Shown here: piece after piece, positions 14,124 through 23,400 of the stretch
Numbering within the stretch: position 1 is the first letter of the stretch
Layout: each line of letters begins with the position of its first letter
Assembly: GCA_022825895.1 (NCBI GenBank)
Contig: JAJDVX010000041.1
Coordinates: 19,324-83,323, forward strand
Source of the DNA: Chloroflexota bacterium
Lineage (GTDB): Bacteria > Chloroflexota > UBA11872
Length of the DNA: 64,000 bases
Direction of reading: 5' to 3'
Program-made: the position numbers and the translations under genes
The notes under the pieces: model-generated
What the model was told of the DNA's origin: nothing
Seen by the model: the letters and a program-made list of their open reading frames with translations, nothing else
Database searches by the model: none

Positions 14124-16905
14124 CCGGAGGTTCGGTTCGATTTCACGCCGGCAGGTGGTGGGCCTGCTTGCCGCGGGATCGGTCGCATCGGCCTGCGAGA
14201 TCGCGGGTTTTGGCGGGGACGCGGCACCGACGACCGATCCAAGTGCGACGCGGACGCCACCGCCCTACCTGGCGCCGATCGCGCAGCCGCTGCCGCCGCC
14301 GGTGAGACTGCCGGCGCTGATTGTGGACTACGCGGGGACCGGGGCGATTGGCAACGCCGGCGACGGCGGCCCGGCCCGAGACGCCCAGTTCCGCAGCATT
14401 GGGGGCGTAGCGGTTGGCTCGGACGGGCTGATCTTTGTGTCGGATCCGAGCGCAAGTCGAATCCGACGCATCCGCACGGACGGGATTATTGAAGCGTTGG
14501 CGGGAACGGGCACCCGCGGTTACGGCGGCGACGGGGGGCACGCGCTGGCGGCGGACTTCACCGATCCGACTCGCCTGCTGGTCGATCAAGCGGGGACGCT
14601 TTTCGTGGCGGAACTCGATCGCGTGCGGCGGATTGACCCGGGGGGCCTGGTGTCGACGATCCTCGGCGACGGTCACGCCGGACTGGACGGCGACGGCGGC
14701 CCGTCCGCGTTTGCGCGGACCGCCGGCAACGAGGGCATGGCCATCGACGGCGACGGCAATCTGTTCATTGCCGAACGGGCGGCACATCGCGTTCGCCGCA
14801 TCGACACGCGCGGCAACGTAACCACCGTGGCCGGTACCGGCGTCCCCGGTAGCGATGGGGACGGCGGCCCGGCCCTGGCCGCCACGCTCAACCAGCCAGT
14901 CGATGTTGACGTGGACGGCTTCGGCAACCTGCTGATTGCCGAACTGGCCGGCAACCGGATTCGCCGGGTCAGCACCACCGGGGTTATCGACACGGTTGCG
15001 GGCACCGGGGCGCCCGGCGGCGGCGGCGATGGCGGCCTGGCCGCGCAAGCCGAACTCCACGGGCCGCAGAGCGTGGTGGTGGACGCCAGCGGCGCCATCT
15101 ACGTCGCCGACTGGAACAATCGGCGCATTCGCCGCATTCATCCGGACGGGACCATTCAGACGGTCGCCGGGCTGGTGGGCGGCCGCGTGGAGTCCGGCGG
15201 CGCGGCGCTGGAATCGCGATTGACGTTGCCGCTGGACGTTGTGCCGACGCTGGACGGCAGCCTGTTGATCGTGGAGCAGAGCGCGCGGCGGGTTCGCGCG
15301 CTCGTTCCAGTGTCGGGCGCTGACGCGTCGCCGCCGGCCCCGGAGCGGCAGGCGCCCGGGACGGGGGACGGCCAGCCGGCCGAGGCTCAAGTCGCCGCCG
15401 CCTTCGTCGCGCCCGCGCCCGCCCTGCCGCGTGGCGCACCGCTGGCCAGCGACCCGGTCGCCGAGGTCTTTGCCGGCACCGGGGAGTCCGGGAGCGCCGC
15501 CGATGCGGAGTTTCGTCTGAGCGCGGCCCTGGCCTCGCCGCGGGGGATCGCCATTGACGGCGTCGGCCGCCTTCTGATCGCCGATACCGGCAATCATCGG
15601 ATTCGGCGGATTGAGCCAGACGGCGCCGTGCGCATCGTGGCCGGCACCGGCGAGCCGGGGAGCGCGGGCGACGGCCGGGCGGCGGCCGCGGCCCAACTCA
15701 ACCGACCATCCGCATTGGTTGTCGATTCGAGCGGATCGATTTACGTGGCCGACTCGGGCAATTTCCGCATTCGCAAGATCGATCCCGACGGCGTGATCAC
15801 GACATTTGCCGGCGGTTCGCAGCCCGGCATTGCCGGCGATGGCGGTCTCGCGCGGGACGCGCAGTTTACGGAGCCTGTCGGGCTGGCCCTGGGGCCTGAC
15901 GGATCGCTCTATGTGGTCGACGGTCCCGTTCACCGGGTGCGCGTGATTCGACCCGACGGTCGCATTCACTCGTACGCGGGGAGTGGTGTGGACGGCAGCG
16001 GCGGCGACGGCGGACCGGCGACCGAGGCGGCGCTGGGGTTTCCACAGCGCGTGGCCCTTGCGGCCGACGGTTCGGCGCTCGTCACCCAACTTCACGCGGG
16101 CGTTGTTCGCCGAATCGGCGCTGACGGCGTGATTGACACCCTGGCAGGATCCGGCCGGTCGGATGCGCCAGTCGAGGGACCGGCCCGTGAAATCGCCCTG
16201 GACGCGCCGATTGGGGTTGCCACGGACGCGGTGGGCGCGGTGTATGTGGTGGCCAGCGGCAACGGCCAGATTGCGCGAATCGATCCCGGCGGGCAGGCGC
16301 AGATTCTTGCCGGGAATCCGCTGGGCCAGGGGCAGTCCGGCGACCTGGCGCGGGAGATTCCGCTTTTCACCGCGCTTGACCTTGCTCTGGGACGGGACGG
16401 CTTTGGCTACCTGCTTGAGGCGCGTGGCCTGATTTGGCGAATCAGCGCGGAAACTCCGGGCGCCACGCCGACGTCGGCGCAAACGCAGGCCGACCAGACG
16501 CCGACGCCCACGGGGACGCCGACGCCAGAGGTTGGCGCCGTCGAATCGGCCGAAGCCACCAGCGTGGTGCTGGCCCTGCAGCTTGGGCCCGGGCAGGAGC
16601 CGGTTCAGCCGTCGCTCACGTTTCACCCGGGCGAGCGGGTGAATGTCTCGATCGAGTTCGCAAACGTCGCGCCGGGATCTCGCCTGGGAATCCGCTGGTT
16701 TGCGGGCGACGCCCAGCAGGGAACGTTCCTGACGGATCCACAGCCAGCCTATCGCCAGGCGCGATTTGGCTTCTGGTTCGGACTTCCACCAACCGCCGCG
16801 GCTGGCCCGTGGCGCGTTGAAATCCTGGTGGGCGCGAGGCCCATCGCCGCGGCGGATTTCGTAGTGACGCCGGGTGAGGTGCGGATCGCGGCGCCTGGCG
16901 CGTAG
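14113..16905 (+). CDS. Tat-type NHL-repeat lipoprotein, two predicted six-bladed propellers
   Basis: 930 residues from ATG 14113, overlapping the previous stop by 11 nt. The signal has a twin-arginine core (S-R-R-Q-V-V) and V-A-S-A-C as lipobox. Twelve NHL repeats follow the consensus A-G-T-G-x-x-G-x-x-G-D-G-G ... Y-V-A-D-x-x-N-x-R-I-R-R-I-x-x-D-G. Six lie before and six after an Ala/Pro-rich linker at about residues 402-450, which suggests two closed six-bladed propellers. A Thr/Pro linker (about 781-808) leads to a C-terminal beta-rich domain of about 120 residues with no known match to me. It is probably surface-displayed and binds protein or glycan; position at the end of the polysaccharide operon suggests an envelope role. 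No catalytic motif seen. Confidence 0.85.
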   Translation: MRTSRRFGSISRRQVVGLLAAGSVASACEIAGFGGDAAPTTDPSATRTPPPYLAPIAQPLPPPVRLPALIVDYAGTGAIGNAGDGGPARDAQFRSIGGVAVGSDGLIFVSDPSASRIRRIRTDGIIEALAGTGTRGYGGDGGHALAADFTDPTRLLVDQAGTLFVAELDRVRRIDPGGLVSTILGDGHAGLDGDGGPSAFARTAGNEGMAIDGDGNLFIAERAAHRVRRIDTRGNVTTVAGTGVPGSDGDGGPALAATLNQPVDVDVDGFGNLLIAELAGNRIRRVSTTGVIDTVAGTGAPGGGGDGGLAAQAELHGPQSVVVDASGAIYVADWNNRRIRRIHPDGTIQTVAGLVGGRVESGGAALESRLTLPLDVVPTLDGSLLIVEQSARRVRALVPVSGADASPPAPERQAPGTGDGQPAEAQVAAAFVAPAPALPRGAPLASDPVAEVFAGTGESGSAADAEFRLSAALASPRGIAIDGVGRLLIADTGNHRIRRIEPDGAVRIVAGTGEPGSAGDGRAAAAAQLNRPSALVVDSSGSIYVADSGNFRIRKIDPDGVITTFAGGSQPGIAGDGGLARDAQFTEPVGLALGPDGSLYVVDGPVHRVRVIRPDGRIHSYAGSGVDGSGGDGGPATEAALGFPQRVALAADGSALVTQLHAGVVRRIGADGVIDTLAGSGRSDAPVEGPAREIALDAPIGVATDAVGAVYVVASGNGQIARIDPGGQAQILAGNPLGQGQSGDLAREIPLFTALDLALGRDGFGYLLEARGLIWRISAETPGATPTSAQTQADQTPTPTGTPTPEVGAVESAEATSVVLALQLGPGQEPVQPSLTFHPGERVNVSIEFANVAPGSRLGIRWFAGDAQQGTFLTDPQPAYRQARFGFWFGLPPTAAAGPWRVEILVGARPIAAADFVVTPGEVRIAAPGA

Positions 16906-17000
16906 CCGACGGCCGGGCCGACGGAGCGCTGGCCGGAGAACCGGCGAGGGCGAGTTCACCCGTAGAATGTCCGTGAACGCCCCCGGGGTCGCACGACTGC

Positions 17001-17681
17001 ATGGCAACTGCACGAACTGATGCCGACGACGTCGAAAAGGAACCGCAGATCGAGGTGAAGGTCACCGACCATCGGTCCGCCTCGACTCTCGACGACTCGA
17101 ACGAAGCGGCGGAGACCGACGGCGCGCCGGAGGCAGCGGCGGATGACGTCGAGGCGTTGAAGGCGGAGGTCGCCAAACTTGACGCGCGCCGTCAGGACGT
17201 ATTGAACCGCCTGACGCGCGCGCAGGCCGATTTTGCGAATTACCGTCGGCGGACGGCTGACGAGGCTCAGGAAATAGCGAGATTCGCGAACCAGGCCCTT
17301 GCGTTCGAGTTGCTGAGTGTCATGGACGCGCTGGAACGGGCGTTCGGATCGATTCCTCGGGAGCTGCGGCTGCTGACCTGGATAGATGGAATCGCGCTGA
17401 TCCAGGCCCAGTTGCGCCGGGTGCTGGAGACCGCGGGCGTTACCGCGATTGAATGTCGTCCCGGCGATCCGATCGACGTGGAAGTCCACGAAGTCGTGAT
17501 GACCGAGGGTGACGACGCCACGGCCGTTGTTGCCGAAATGCAGCGCGGCTACCGCATGCACGATCGCGTGATTCGGCCTGCCCTGGTAACGGCCGGGCCG
17601 AAGCCGCCGGCGGACGAATCCGCGGATGCTGACGCCGAGCCGGACGACCAGCCGCCGCTAGATTCCAACGAGACCGTGTGA
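17001..17681 (+). CDS. grpE: Nucleotide exchange factor GrpE
   Basis: 226 residues from ATG 17001. It drives ADP release from DnaK in the Hsp70 cycle. An acidic, probably disordered N-terminus (about 1-50) is followed by a long helix (about 50-100, V-E-A-L-K-A-E-V-A-K-L-D-A-R-R and F-A-N-Y-R-R-R), then the beta domain with V-E-V-H-E-V-V and the final G-Y-R-M-H-D-R-V-I-R-P-A-L-V signature. The tail is acidic and longer than usual. A TAGAAT (16963-16968) is a possible -10 without a clear -35; no CIRCE element (HrcA operator) is present in the 95-nt gap. It overlaps dnaJ by GTGA. dnaK is not adjacent. Confidence 0.92.
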   Translation: MATARTDADDVEKEPQIEVKVTDHRSASTLDDSNEAAETDGAPEAAADDVEALKAEVAKLDARRQDVLNRLTRAQADFANYRRRTADEAQEIARFANQALAFELLSVMDALERAFGSIPRELRLLTWIDGIALIQAQLRRVLETAGVTAIECRPGDPIDVEVHEVVMTEGDDATAVVAEMQRGYRMHDRVIRPALVTAGPKPPADESADADAEPDDQPPLDSNETV

Positions 17682-18784
17682 GCGCCAAGCCCGATTTCTA
17701 CGACGTCCTTGGCGTTGAACGGACGGCTGGACCCGACGAGATTCGGAAGGCGTATCGCGATCTCGCGCGACGCCACCACCCGGATGTCAGTCGCGAGCCT
17801 GACGCCACCGAGCGGTTTCAACAGATCAACGAGGCCTACGAGGTATTGCGCGACGATGAGAAGCGGGCGACGTACGACCGTTTCGGTCATGACGGTCCGG
17901 GGTCTCCCTTTGGCGCGGGGTTTGACGATTTTGGCGGGATAGGCGACGTGTTCGATGCCTTTTTCGGCGGCGGGCGCCGGTCGAGGCCGGGAGCGGCGCA
18001 GCCGGGGACGGACGCGCGAATCCAAGTGGAACTGGAATTCCTGGAGGGTGTCTTCGGCGTTGAGACCGACGTGGACTACCAGCGCCTGGAGCCGTGCGGC
18101 ACCTGTGCCGGGAACGGCGCGGCACCCGGCACCCGGCCCAGTACGTGCGGGCCCTGCCGAGGCACCGGGCAGGTGCAACGAGCTCAGCGGTCCATCTTTG
18201 GTCAGTTTGTCAACGTCACGACCTGCGACACCTGCGGCGGGGCGGGGCAGGTTGTCGAAAGCAAGTGTCCGACGTGTACGGGTGTCGGCCTGGAGCGCGC
18301 ATCGGTGAAACGAACGGTCAGGGTTCCCGCCGGACTTCAGGCGGGCACCGAGTTGCGACTCACCGGCGAAGGCAACCACGGGCCGCGCGGTGGTTCGCCG
18401 GGGGATTTGTATATCGGTATCGACGTCAAACCGCACCCGGTCCTGGAACGCGACGGCGACAACATTCTGAGCAACGTGGTGATCAACGTGGCCGAGGCGG
18501 CGCTTGGCGCCAGCCTGGAGGTGGAGACCGCCGACGGGCTCACATCCGTCAAGATACCGCCAGGCATCCAGGCCGGAACACCGATTCGGCTGCGCGGCAA
18601 AGGCGCGCCGCGCCTGCGCGGATCGGGGCGCGGCGATCATTTTCTCTTCGTACACGTTGCCACGCCCACAAAACTGAATAGGAAGCAACGCGATCTGCTG
18701 GATCAGTTGCGCGAGACGCTGCCCGGCGGCAGCGATTCGGGCGGACGCAGCTTTGTCGAGAAGATCCGAGCCGCCTTTCGGTGA
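17678..18784 (+). CDS. dnaJ: Chaperone DnaJ
   Basis: 368-residue type I Hsp40 that stimulates DnaK ATPase and delivers unfolded clients. The J domain carries H-P-D in RRHHPDVSRE (about residues 33-35). A Gly/Phe-rich stretch follows (GPGSPFGAGFDDFGG). The zinc region has four C-x-x-C-x-G-x-G repeats (CGTCAGNG, CGPCRGTG, CDTCGGAG, CPTCTGVG), all eight cysteines present, followed by the two client-binding beta domains. GTG 17678 overlaps the grpE stop; the stop overlaps the GTG of prmA. Because dnaK is missing from this cluster the Hsp70 partner must be encoded elsewhere. Confidence 0.95.
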   Translation: MSAKPDFYDVLGVERTAGPDEIRKAYRDLARRHHPDVSREPDATERFQQINEAYEVLRDDEKRATYDRFGHDGPGSPFGAGFDDFGGIGDVFDAFFGGGRRSRPGAAQPGTDARIQVELEFLEGVFGVETDVDYQRLEPCGTCAGNGAAPGTRPSTCGPCRGTGQVQRAQRSIFGQFVNVTTCDTCGGAGQVVESKCPTCTGVGLERASVKRTVRVPAGLQAGTELRLTGEGNHGPRGGSPGDLYIGIDVKPHPVLERDGDNILSNVVINVAEAALGASLEVETADGLTSVKIPPGIQAGTPIRLRGKGAPRLRGSGRGDHFLFVHVATPTKLNRKQRDLLDQLRETLPGGSDSGGRSFVEKIRAAFR

Positions 18785-19725
18785 GTAACCGGTGGGCGGC
18801 GATCAGCGTGCCCATGCAACCGGAAGCCCTGGACGACGTGTCCGTCGCTCTGCAGCGGCTGGTCCGTCGAGCGTTTGCCGTGGAGACCCGACCCCGATCC
18901 GCGGACGGCGACTGGCCCGTTACGGCCCACGCGTACGTGGCGCCGGGCGAGCGCCAGGAGGCGGCGCGGCACGAGGTGCTGCGGGCGCTCGCCATGCTGC
19001 GAGTCGCCGGGGACGGCCTGGTTGGCGCGCCAACGGAGACGTTTGTCGACGCGGAGGCCTTGCGTACGAGCTGGCGGGAGTACTACGGGCCGCTGGCGGT
19101 TGGCCGCCGCCTGTTGATCGTACCGGCGTGGCTGGACCGGCCGCGGCAGCAGCACGATCGGATCCCGATTATTCTCGACTCGGCCATGGCGTTTGGAACC
19201 GGACATCATCCGACAACCCAGCTTGCGCTGGCGGCGCTAGAGAATGCGCTGCAGCCAGGCGACGTAGTCGCGGACGTTGGCACCGGGTCGGGCGTGCTGG
19301 CCATTGCGGCGGCAAAGCTTGGCGCGTCACGGGTCTATGCCTTCGACCGAGATCCGGAGGCGGGCCCCACGGCTGCCGCCAATCTCCGGCGAAACGATGT
19401 CGCCGACCGGATCGAGCTATCCATTCCAAGCTCGACCCTGGCAGCGCCCGAGCCAGCGGCACTGGTCGTCGCCAACATCGTGGCATCCGTGCACGTGACG
19501 TTGATGCCGGCCTACGCCGGGCTGCTGAGGCCCGCCGGCCGCTTGCTGCTCGGCGGCGTGATTGACGCGCGGGTTGATGAGGTCGTTGCCGCGGCGCAGC
19601 CATTCGGATTCCGTCCGCAGGCCATTGCGGCGGACGAGGAGTGGCGGCTGCTCGACTTCACCGACGCGTCAGTGCCAAATTCCATAGGGTCAGCGGAGGC
19701 CGCCACGGGAGATCGAGGCCAATGA
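18781..19725 (+). CDS. prmA: Ribosomal protein L11 methyltransferase
   Basis: 314 residues from GTG 18781. A SAM-dependent enzyme that methylates amino groups of ribosomal protein L11. The catalytic half has S-A-M-A-F-G-T-G-H-H-P-T-T, SAM motif I VVADVGTGSGVLAIAAAKLG, and VVANIVASV in the position of motif IV. The N-terminal half, which recognises L11 in known enzymes, is present but divergent. Typical neighbour of dnaJ in many bacteria. An ATGA overlap with the HIT gene follows, so the four genes from grpE form one transcript. Confidence 0.9.
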   Translation: MSNRWAAISVPMQPEALDDVSVALQRLVRRAFAVETRPRSADGDWPVTAHAYVAPGERQEAARHEVLRALAMLRVAGDGLVGAPTETFVDAEALRTSWREYYGPLAVGRRLLIVPAWLDRPRQQHDRIPIILDSAMAFGTGHHPTTQLALAALENALQPGDVVADVGTGSGVLAIAAAKLGASRVYAFDRDPEAGPTAAANLRRNDVADRIELSIPSSTLAAPEPAALVVANIVASVHVTLMPAYAGLLRPAGRLLLGGVIDARVDEVVAAAQPFGFRPQAIAADEEWRLLDFTDASVPNSIGSAEAATGDRGQ

Positions 19726-20081
19726 GTTCCGATGCCAGCGATACGGATTGCATCTTTTGCGCCATTGCCCGCGGGGACATTCCCAGCGACGGGGTGTATG
19801 CGGACGACCATGTGATCGCGTTTCGAGACATCAGTCCGCAGGCACCGTCGCACGTGCTCGTCGCACCGCGTCGGCACGTGGCGAGCATTGACGAAGTTCG
19901 GGACGACCGGGAATTGCTGGGTCGGGTGCTGGCGGCGGCCGTCGCCGTCGCCCAATCCGAGAACCTGGCCGCGTCAGGCTATCGTCTGGCGACCAACCAT
20001 GGGCGCGACGGCGCGCAGTCGGTTGCGCATTGGCACGTTCACGTCTTGGGCGGGCGCGCCTTGAGCGGGCGACTGGGATAG
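19722..20081 (+). CDS. HIT-family nucleotide hydrolase (HinT-like)
   Basis: 119 residues from ATG 19722, overlapping the prmA stop as ATGA. A longer frame from 19641 would run inside prmA and is rejected. The histidine triad is H-W-H-V-H-V-L-G-G near the C-terminus. An N-terminal C-I-F-C with later histidines fits the zinc-binding HinT branch, whose members hydrolyse adenosine phosphoramidates and aminoacyl-AMP. The length is normal. A 7-bp hairpin without U-tract (20103-20121) follows the stop and may end this operon. Confidence 0.9.
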   Translation: MSSDASDTDCIFCAIARGDIPSDGVYADDHVIAFRDISPQAPSHVLVAPRRHVASIDEVRDDRELLGRVLAAAVAVAQSENLAASGYRLATNHGRDGAQSVAHWHVHVLGGRALSGRLG

Positions 20082-20102
20082 GCCGACGGTCCAGTTGCCG
20101 TC

Positions 20103-20121
20103 CGTCCGGCGATTCCGGACG
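20103..20121 (+). terminator. Hairpin after the grpE-dnaJ-prmA-HIT operon
   Basis: CGTCCGG and CCGGACG form a perfect 7-bp stem around a CGATT loop, 21 nt after the HIT stop. There is no U-tract, so it would be a Rho-assisted or weak terminator, or a 3-prime end stabiliser. Confidence 0.3.
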
Positions 20122-20143
20122 AGCCGGGACGCCGACTTGCGGC

Positions 20144-20172
20144 TTGGAGGGTCGGCGGCGACATGGTATTGT
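20144..20172 (+). promoter_or_regulatory. Promoter of the rpoB leader
   Basis: TTGGAG (20144-20149), a 17-nt spacer, and TATTGT (20167-20172) preceded by TGG, an extended -10. The predicted start site is near 20179. It is the best-formed promoter in the window and is expected to drive the rpoB to rpsI run, subject to the terminator at 20232-20261. Confidence 0.6.
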
Positions 20173-20486
20173 GGGTGCAACGTGGGGGTGCCCGAATAGC
20201 CGCGCGGCTGCGAGTCAACTGAATAGCAACTACCCGACCGGTGTGCGCCGGTTGGGTTTTTGCGCCTTGCGAACAACGGGCTCCAAATCAAAAACGGATG
20301 TGACGCGCTGACGCAGTTTTTCCGGCAGGGTTCCCGGTTGACCGCCGCTCGAGCGCGTGGGCGCCCTGTGCCCGGCTACCGGTCCCACGATTGGTTGTAC
20401 ACCGGACTTCGTCCCGTGCGCCGCGGCAGCGGCCTCAGCGGGCGAAATCGTTTCCGCACGTGGTCGAATGAAGGAGCAGGCCATTC
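20173..20486 (+). other. rpoB leader region
   Basis: The only gene-free stretch over 300 bases in the window (20082-20486). In order it holds: the HIT-operon hairpin, the promoter at 20144-20172, a 12-nt palindrome AGCCGCGCGGCT (20198-20209), the intrinsic terminator at 20232-20261, about 210 nt of GC-rich sequence in which I see no second convincing promoter, and the rpoB ribosome binding site AAGGAG (20471-20476). CAACTG (20216-20221) can pair with CGGTTG (20249-20254) of the terminator, including one G-U pair, so an alternative fold that opens the terminator is possible. I do not recognise a described leader family. Confidence 0.5.
20232..20261 (+). terminator. Intrinsic terminator or attenuator upstream of rpoB
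   Basis: ACCCGACCGG (20232-20241) and CCGGTTGGGT (20248-20257) form a 10-bp stem with one G-U wobble and a 6-nt loop. TTTTT at 20257-20261 follows. RNA begun near 20179 would end after about 80 nt. Its place between a good promoter and rpoB makes an attenuator more likely than an ordinary operon end. Confidence 0.7.
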
Positions 20487-23400
20487 ATGAGTTCTAACGG
20501 CACGACTTCGGGCATTGACGAGCGGCATTACGGGCGGGTCCCGAGCATCCTGGATATGCCGCACCTGGTCTCAACGCAGCTCGAATCGTTCGAACGGTTC
20601 AAGAACGAATACCTGCAAGAACTGTTCGCCGAGATCTCGCCCATCCAGGACTTTACGGGGAAGAACCTGGAGCTTCACTTTGAGGTGCCCGACGACGCGT
20701 TTGACGTGCCGAAGTACACCGAAGAAGCGTGCCGCGAACAGGATCGCACGTACCAGGCGCCACTGCGGGTGAAGGCCCGGCTGCACAACAAGCAGACCGG
20801 CGAAATCAAGGAAATGGTCGTCTACATGGGCGACTTTCCGCTGATGACGCGCCAGGGCACGTTCATTTATAACGGGGCCGAGCGGGTGGTCGTGAGCCAG
20901 TTGGTGCGGTCGCCCGGGGTCTATTTCTCTGCGGAGATTGATCCCGCCACCGGCCGCCGACGCTTCGGCGCCAAGCTCATTCCCAAGCGCGGCGCCTGGC
21001 TGGAGTTCGAGACCAGCAATCAGTCGATGGTCAACGTAAAGATTGACCGCAAGCGGAAGTTGCCCGTTACGACTTTTCTTCGCGCGATCGAGCCGGCGTT
21101 GGGGGACGACGCGGCCTTGCTGGACGCATTTGCCGACGTGGATACGGATCCGGAGCATCGGTTCATTGAATCGACGATCGGGCGTGCGGAGACTCGGCGC
21201 GACCTGGCCTTCAGCACCGAGGACGGCCTCATCGAGCTGTATCACCGGCTGCGTCCGGGCGACCCGGCCACCGTGGACAACGCGCGTTCCCTGATTGAGC
21301 AGACGTTCTTCAACATTCGCCGCTACGACCTGGGGCCAGTCGGGCGCTACAAGCTGAACAAGCGCCTCGGGCTCGAGACCGACGAAACCACGCGGACGCT
21401 CGAGCCGAACGATCTCGTTGCCATCGTGCGCGAGATCGTGCGACTGAACGTGACGCAAGGGGTTCCGGACCACATCGACCACCTGGGCAACCGACGTGTC
21501 CGCGCCGTTGGCGAACTGTTGGCCGATCAGTTTCGCGTCGGCTTGCTGCGCATGGAGCGAGTGATCAAGGAGCGGATGAGCATTCAGAACGCGGCGGAGG
21601 CCACGCCGTCGGGGCTGATCAACACGAGGCCCGTGACCGCCGCCGTCAAGGAGTTCTTCGGCGGCAGCCAGCTGTCCCAATTCATGGACCAGGCCAACCC
21701 AATGGCGGAACTTGCCCACAAGCGGCGGCTGAGCGCCATGGGGCCTGGCGGGCTGTCACGGGAGCGCGCCGGATTTGATGTGCGCGACGTGCACTACAGT
21801 CATTATGGGCGCGTGTGTCCCATCGAGACGCCCGAAGGGCCGAACATCGGGCTGATCAACACGCTGGCAACGCTTGCCCGCGTCAACTCGTACGGATTCA
21901 TCGAGACGCCGTATCGGCGTGTGATCACGCGCGTGCCGGCTACCGACGCCGAGGGGCTGCTGGGCCGGACGGTTGCCAGACCATTTGGTGCGAGCGACGG
22001 CGGCCAGCCGGTGGCGCAGGTTGGCGATGTGATTGATGAACCCCTGGCGGCGGCCATTGGCCAGGTGGATGGCGCCGAGGCACTGGACGTGCGCATTCGG
22101 CCGGTGGTGACGGATGAGGTTGAGTACCTGGCGGCCGACGAAGAAGAGCGTCACACGATCGCGCAGGCCAAGACCGTGCTCAACTCGAAAAACGAAATCG
22201 AGTTGGAGCGCGTGTCCGTTCGCCGGGGACCGAATTTCCACGAGGCAGACGCGAGTGAGGTCGAGTACCTGGACTCGTCGCCGCAGCAGATCGTGAGCCT
22301 TGCGACGGCCATGATTCCGTTTCTCGAGCACGACGACGCCAACCGAGCGCTCATGGGCGCCAACATGCAGCGGCAGGCCGTGCCGTTGATCAAGCCAGAG
22401 GCCCCGCTGGTGGCCACCGGCATGGAGGAGGTCAGCGCGCGCGACTCGGGGCACATGCAGTTGGCGGCCGCCGACGGCGCGGTGACGCACGTGACGTCCC
22501 GAGAGATCACGATCGACCATGGAGACGACGGCGGCGAACGCGTTTACCGCCTCCGGAAGTTCGATCGCTCCAATACCGCGACTTGCATCAGCCAGCGACC
22601 GGTGGTGGCCGCCGGCGACTCGGTGACGGCCGGTCAGCCGATCGCCGAGAGCATGGCCACGGCCGACGGCATGATTGCCCTGGGCCAGAACATCGTGGTG
22701 GCCTTCATGTTCTGGGAAGGCGGAAACTACGAGGACGCCATCGTCGTGAGCGAGCGTCTGCTGAAGGATGACGTCTTTACCTCGATCCACATCGAGAAGT
22801 ACGAGGTGGAGGCGCGCGACACGAAACTCGGGGCCGAAGAGATCACCCGCGACATTCCGAATCAGAACGAGGAAGCCCTTCGCAATCTGGACGACACGGG
22901 CGTGGTGTATGTGGGGGCCGAGGTTGGGCCGGACGACGTTCTGGTCGGGAAGATCACGCCCAAGGGCGAAACCGAACTCTCGGGAGAAGATCGCCTGCTG
23001 CGTGCGATCTTCGGTCGCGACGCACGGGAAGTGAAGGACACATCCAAGCACGTGCCGGCTGGCGAGTACGGCCGCGTTATCGACGTTCGCCGGTTTTCAG
23101 CCGACGAGGGCGACGACCTTCAGGCGGGCGTGACCGAGATGATCCGCGTAAGCGTTGCCTCGAAGCGCAAGCTAATGGTTGGCGACAAGATGGCGGGCCG
23201 CCACGGCAACAAGGGCGTGATTTCCATGATCCTGCCGCAAGAGGACATGCCCTATCTGGCGGACGGGACTCCCGTTGACATCATTCTGAATCCGCTTGGG
23301 GTCGCCTCTCGAATGAACGTGGGGCAGACGCTGGAGACGCACCTTGGATGGGCCGCCGACAAGCTGGCCTTCCGCGCGATTAGCCCGGTGTTCGACAGCG

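Noticed and set aside
14143..17013. A 956-codon open frame antisense to the NHL lipoprotein gene
   Set aside because: Its composition (Arg/His/Gln-rich, no domain) is that of a mirror frame caused by the high-GC repeats; the plus-strand frame has a signal peptide and clear NHL motifs.
20163..20222. A 19-codon frame MVLWVQRGGARIAARLRVN in the rpoB leader
   Set aside because: Its ATG lies within the predicted promoter, upstream of the expected transcription start, so it would not be on the RNA.
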